From the NCBI GenBank assembly GCA_009922885.1, contig RFUP01000087.1, positions 1 through 8,227 of the forward strand: DNA of 8,227 nt. Direction: 5' to 3'. A program made the position numbers and the translations under genes. Positions 5,930-8,227 of the stretch are shown here, piece after piece. The number at the start of each line of letters is the position of its first letter. Within the stretch, counting starts at the first letter, position 1. The notes beneath the pieces were generated by a model, which had not been told where the DNA came from, ran no database searches, and worked only from the letters and a program-made list of their open reading frames with translations. The DNA comes from Paracoccaceae bacterium. Lineage in GTDB: Bacteria; Pseudomonadota; Alphaproteobacteria; Rhodobacterales; Rhodobacteraceae.

Positions 5930-7173
5930 CAGTGCGCCACCCCTGCTGCCACGCTCTCGTCGATGAAGCGGCCCTCGCGGAAGCGGAACATCGAGAATTC
6001 GTCGGTCAAAGGCGAATGTCCCTTGGCCATCAGCTCGGCCATCGCCCAGCCCGAACCGGGGATCGCCTTGAAGCCACCGGTGCCCCAGCCGCAGTTCACG
6101 AAAATGCCGTCCACAGGCGTCTTCGACAGGATCGGCGAGCGGTCGCCCGTCATATCCACGATCCCGCCCCACTGGCGCAGCATCTTCAGGCGCGAGATCA
6201 TCGGGAAGGTCTCCACCAGCGCCCGCACCGTTTCCTCGATGTGATGGAACGAGCCGCGCTGCGTGTAGTTGTTGAACCCGTCGGTGCCGCCCCCGATCAC
6301 CATCTCGCCCTTGTCGGATTGCGACATGTAGCCATGCACCGTGTTCGCCATCACGACCACATCCATGCAGGGCTTGATCGGCTCGGACACCAGCGCCTGA
6401 AGCGCCAGCGATTCAATCGGCAAGCGGAAGCCCGCCATCTTGGCATTGGTGCCGATATGGCCCGCCGTCACCATCCCCAACTTGTCGCAATCGATCGCGC
6501 CCTTGGTGGTATCGACGCCCACAACCTTGCCGCCTTCGGTCCGGATGCCCGTCACTTCGCATTTCTGGATCACGTCCATGCCCATATCCGAGCACGCCCG
6601 CGCATAGCCCCACGCCACCGCGTCATGGCGCGCCGTGCCGCCGCGCGGCTGCCAAAGCGCGCCCAGAACCGGATAGCGCGGCCCGTGGATATTGATGATC
6701 GGCACGAGCTTCTTCACCTCGTCCGGCCCGATGAACCGCGTCTCCACACCCTGCAACTGGTTGGCATGGGCGGTGCGCTGATAGCCGCGGATCTCGTGCT
6801 GGGTCTGCGCCAGCATCATCACACCGCGCGGTGAGAACATCACGTTGTAGTTCAGATCCTGTGACATCGTCTCGTAAAGCGAGCGCGCCTTCTCGTAGAT
6901 CGCAGCCGAGCTGTCCTGCAGGTAGTTCGAGCGGATGATGGTCGTATTCCGGCCGGTGTTGCCACCGCCGAGCCATCCCTTCTCGATGATCGCCACATTG
7001 GTGATCCCGAAGTTCTTGCCAAGGTAATAGGCCGTCGCCAAGCCATGGCCGCCCGCCCCGATGATGATCACATCGTATTTCTTCTTGGGCTCCGGGCTTT
7101 TCCAAGCCTTTTCCCAGCCAGTGTGAAAGCGTGCGGCCTCGCGCGCCACGGCAAAAACGGAATAGCGCTTCAT
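5929..7173 (-). CDS. soxB: Sarcosine oxidase beta subunit (FAD/FMN oxidase)
   Basis: Catalytic flavoprotein subunit of tetrameric sarcosine oxidase: FAD oxidises sarcosine, electrons pass to covalent FMN, and O2 is reduced to H2O2. The protein has 414 residues, typical for the family. A DAO-type Rossmann fold starts at YDVIIIGAGGHGLATAYY (33-50, GxGxxG at 39-44) with Glu64 ending the second strand. GWLGGGNTGRNTTIIRSNY (66-84) is highly characteristic of SoxB. His183, in GGTARHDAVAWGYAR, matches the histidine that carries FMN in characterised homologues. The C-terminal flavin-contact region is VNCGWGTGGFKAIPGSG (359-375). The start at 7171-7173 gives MKRYSVFAVAREAARFHTGW, the usual alphaproteobacterial N-terminus; the longer in-frame ATG at 7452 would run into ccmI. 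AGGGA about 11 nt upstream is a weak ribosome site. First gene of the operon. Full-length SoxA, with its GcvT domain, argues against the related N-methylglutamate dehydrogenase. Confidence 0.97.
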   Translation of the reverse strand: MKRYSVFAVAREAARFHTGWEKAWKSPEPKKKYDVIIIGAGGHGLATAYYLGKNFGITNVAIIEKGWLGGGNTGRNTTIIRSNYLQDSSAAIYEKARSLYETMSQDLNYNVMFSPRGVMMLAQTQHEIRGYQRTAHANQLQGVETRFIGPDEVKKLVPIINIHGPRYPVLGALWQPRGGTARHDAVAWGYARACSDMGMDVIQKCEVTGIRTEGGKVVGVDTTKGAIDCDKLGMVTAGHIGTNAKMAGFRLPIESLALQALVSEPIKPCMDVVVMANTVHGYMSQSDKGEMVIGGGTDGFNNYTQRGSFHHIEETVRALVETFPMISRLKMLRQWGGIVDMTGDRSPILSKTPVDGIFVNCGWGTGGFKAIPGSGWAMAELMAKGHSPLTDEFSMFRFREGRFIDESVAAGVAH

Positions 7174-7231
7174 CGCGTTCTCATCCCTTGCATTATCGCC
7201 CGTCGAATCCGGGTCTTCCTCGCGGAGATAA

Positions 7232-7253
7232 CTGGACCAGCAGCGCTGTCCAG
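7232..7253 (-). promoter_or_regulatory. Imperfect dyad in the soxB leader or promoter
   Basis: CTGGA (7232-7236) plus CAGC (7238-7241) pairs with GCTG (7245-7248) plus TCCAG (7249-7253): nine base pairs, one bulged C at 7237, and a 3-nt loop. It is 59 nt or more before the soxB ATG. No T-run follows on either strand, so it is not a terminator. It may be an operator for a repressor or activator of sox, or an mRNA leader hairpin. Which one depends on where transcription starts, which I cannot see. Confidence 0.35.
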
Positions 7254-7318
7254 CCCCGCCCGCAAACGTCGCTTCCGGCATAATTGCGACATGCGCGAAA
7301 AACGCGGCGATTTGGCCC

Positions 7319-7347
7319 TTTTGCCGCGCCCCTCCACAGACTACATC
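7319..7347 (+). promoter_or_regulatory. Weak candidate promoter for ccmI
   Basis: TTTTGC (7319-7324) and TACATC (7342-7347) are 17 bp apart on the plus strand and would give a leader of about 15-20 nt before the ATG. Both hexamers are poor matches to the consensus, though the spacing and position fit. TTGCCG at 7321 is an alternative -35 with 15-bp spacing. Confidence 0.3.
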
Positions 7348-7359
7348 AAGCGCAACGAT

Positions 7360-7364
7360 GGGAG
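7360..7364 (+). promoter_or_regulatory. Ribosome binding site deciding the ccmI start
   Basis: GGGAG lies 5 nt before the ATG at 7370. An in-frame ATG at 7358 overlaps this site and would add only MGDA, but has no ribosome site of its own, so 7370 is preferred. Confidence 0.65.
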
Positions 7365-7369
7365 ACGCC

Positions 7370-8227
7370 ATGACTTTCTGGATTATCACCGCCGCGCTCA
7401 CGCTCGCGGTCGCCGCCATTCTTGCCCGCGCCGCCTTGCACGGCCGCGACACCGGCGAACCTCCCGCCGCCTATGATCTCCGCGTCTACCGCGACCAGTT
7501 GAAAGAAATCGAACGCGACGCCGCCCGCGGCATCATCGCCACTGATGAAGCCGAACGTATGCGCGCCGAAGTCGCCCGCCGCATCCTCGCCGCCGATGCC
7601 TCCCTGCAGTCGAGCGCCGCGGCCCCCGCCGCCAAAGGTCCCGTCACCGCGATGATCGTGCTGTCGGCCCTCGTCTTGGTCGGCGGCGCCTTCGCGCTCT
7701 ACACCCGACTTGGCGCCTATGATGGCGAAACCCTCCAGCCCTACGGCGATCTCGCCCTGAAAGACCGCCTCGCGAAAGCCGAGGAAGTCCGCCGCACCCG
7801 CCCCGCGCAAGCCGAAGCCGAAGCCCAGACGCCGCCGCTCGATCTGCCCGCCGCCGATGCGAATTTCCTCACCCTGATGGAACGCCTCCGCGACGCCGTC
7901 ACCAAACGCCCCGACGATCTGCAAGGCCATGTGCTTCTCGCGCGCAACGAAGCCGCCTTGGGCAACTTTAAAGCCGCCTATGCCGCCCAAAGCCGCATCC
8001 TCGCCATCAAGGGCGACGCGGCCACCGCGCAGGATTACGCCGATTACGCCGATCTCCTGATCCTTGCGGCCGGCGGCTATGTCAGCCCCGAAGCCGAAGC
8101 CGCCCTCGCCGCCGCCCTCACGCGCGACGAGAAAAATGGCCCCGCCCGCTACTATTACGCGCTCATGCTGTCGCAAACAGGCCGCCCGTTCCGTCGAAGC
8201 GGCTGCTCGACTGAATCAGATCAAGGC
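7370..8227 (+). CDS. ccmI: Cytochrome c maturation protein CcmI, 3' end cut
   Basis: Inner-membrane protein of c-type cytochrome maturation (system I) that presents apocytochrome c to the CcmF/CcmH haem ligation module. 286 codons are visible; the family is longer, so the C-terminus lies beyond the window. The first membrane helix is about residues 4-22. A cytoplasmic loop follows with the family signature YDLRVYRDQLKEIERD (35-50) and ERDAARGIIATDEAERMRAE (48-67). The second helix is about 94-112 (MIVLSALVLVGGAFALYTR). Then comes a periplasmic, TPR-like alpha-helical domain with the repeat-type stretch RPDDLQGHVLLARNEAALGN (180-199). Divergent from soxB, with its own ribosome site. Oddity: after YYALMLSQTGRP (262-273) the last 13 codons do not look like CcmI, hinting at a frameshift or sequence error near the window end. 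An 831-bp antisense open frame is a codon-bias shadow. Confidence 0.93.
   Translation, partial: MTFWIITAALTLAVAAILARAALHGRDTGEPPAAYDLRVYRDQLKEIERDAARGIIATDEAERMRAEVARRILAADASLQSSAAAPAAKGPVTAMIVLSALVLVGGAFALYTRLGAYDGETLQPYGDLALKDRLAKAEEVRRTRPAQAEAEAQTPPLDLPAADANFLTLMERLRDAVTKRPDDLQGHVLLARNEAALGNFKAAYAAQSRILAIKGDAATAQDYADYADLLILAAGGYVSPEAEAALAAALTRDEKNGPARYYYALMLSQTGRPFRRSGCSTESDQG

Larger units (their letters stand above)
7174..7369. other. Divergent intergenic region between soxB and ccmI
   Basis: These 196 bp must hold the promoters of both the sox operon (minus) and ccmI (plus). I see no ORF worth calling. Dyads present: an imperfect 9-bp stem at 7232-7253; GTCGC (7268-7272) facing GCGAC (7286-7290) with a 13-bp interval; and CGCG-AAAAA-CGCG at 7294-7306. 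No textbook sigma-70 promoter for soxB is visible on the minus strand. The arrangement leaves room for a regulator site, but no regulator gene is adjacent. Confidence 0.6.

Noticed and set aside
5878..6834. A 318-codon plus-strand open frame opposite soxB
   Set aside because: His/Arg-rich shadow of soxB with no recognisable domain.
5929..7173. N-methylglutamate dehydrogenase (mgd) instead of sarcosine oxidase
   Set aside because: The gene order is similar, but a 1004-residue alpha subunit with a full GcvT domain, a 109-residue delta subunit with the zinc ligand set and a typical SoxB match sarcosine oxidase better.
7174..7369. Glycine riboswitch upstream of the sox operon
   Set aside because: The sox product is glycine, so I looked for one, but the region lacks the conserved paired aptamer core and is short for a tandem glycine riboswitch plus expression platform.
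7346..8176. A 276-codon glycine-rich open frame on the minus strand opposite ccmI
   Set aside because: Low-complexity Gly/Ala/Phe composition and full overlap with a recognisable ccmI show it is a codon-bias shadow.

Overview
The window looks like chromosomal core DNA from a GC-rich alphaproteobacterium, most likely Rhodobacterales/Rhodobacteraceae. The evidence is the strong G/C preference at third codon positions, the soxBDAG heterotetrameric sarcosine oxidase operon, a Fe-type SodB, an alphaproteobacterial-style CcmI, and an intergenic GC-rich dyad (about 1829-1866) resembling elements I remember from this family. I cannot name a genus. I see no mobile element, CRISPR array, tRNA or rRNA.

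Layout, left to right. Positions 1-120 hold the last 39 codons of an unidentified plus-strand gene. It converges on, and overlaps by 49 bp, rarD (72-977, minus), a ten-helix EamA-type transporter. A rho-independent terminator (1043-1070) closes sodB (1092-1694, minus; iron-type superoxide dismutase). The 246-bp gap 1695-1940 holds a candidate sodB promoter, a repeat-like GC dyad and a strong terminator for the next operon. Positions 1941-7173 (minus) are soxB-soxD-soxA-soxG, all four subunits of tetrameric sarcosine oxidase. Junctions are tight: ATGA between soxD and soxA, 8-bp overlap between soxA and soxG, and an 85-nt spacer between soxB and soxD. A 196-bp divergent intergenic region (7174-7369) separates soxB from ccmI (7370 onward, plus), a cytochrome c maturation gene cut by the window edge.

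How the genes work together: SoxBDAG oxidatively demethylates sarcosine, giving glycine, methylene-tetrahydrofolate and H2O2, so the operon belongs to one-carbon and methylated-amine catabolism (for example the last step of glycine betaine breakdown). SodB next door is an oxidative-stress enzyme but is insulated by a terminator and has its own candidate promoter, so any link is only thematic. RarD and CcmI are unrelated housekeeping or accessory functions.

I did not find a convincing undescribed system. The items most worth a second look are the soxB-soxD spacer (a 30-codon ORF stitched to both neighbours by overlapping start/stop codons, plus two mutually exclusive hairpins), the imperfect dyad in the sox leader, the repeat-like element at 1829-1866, the convergent overlap at 72-120, and the odd last dozen codons of the ccmI fragment.
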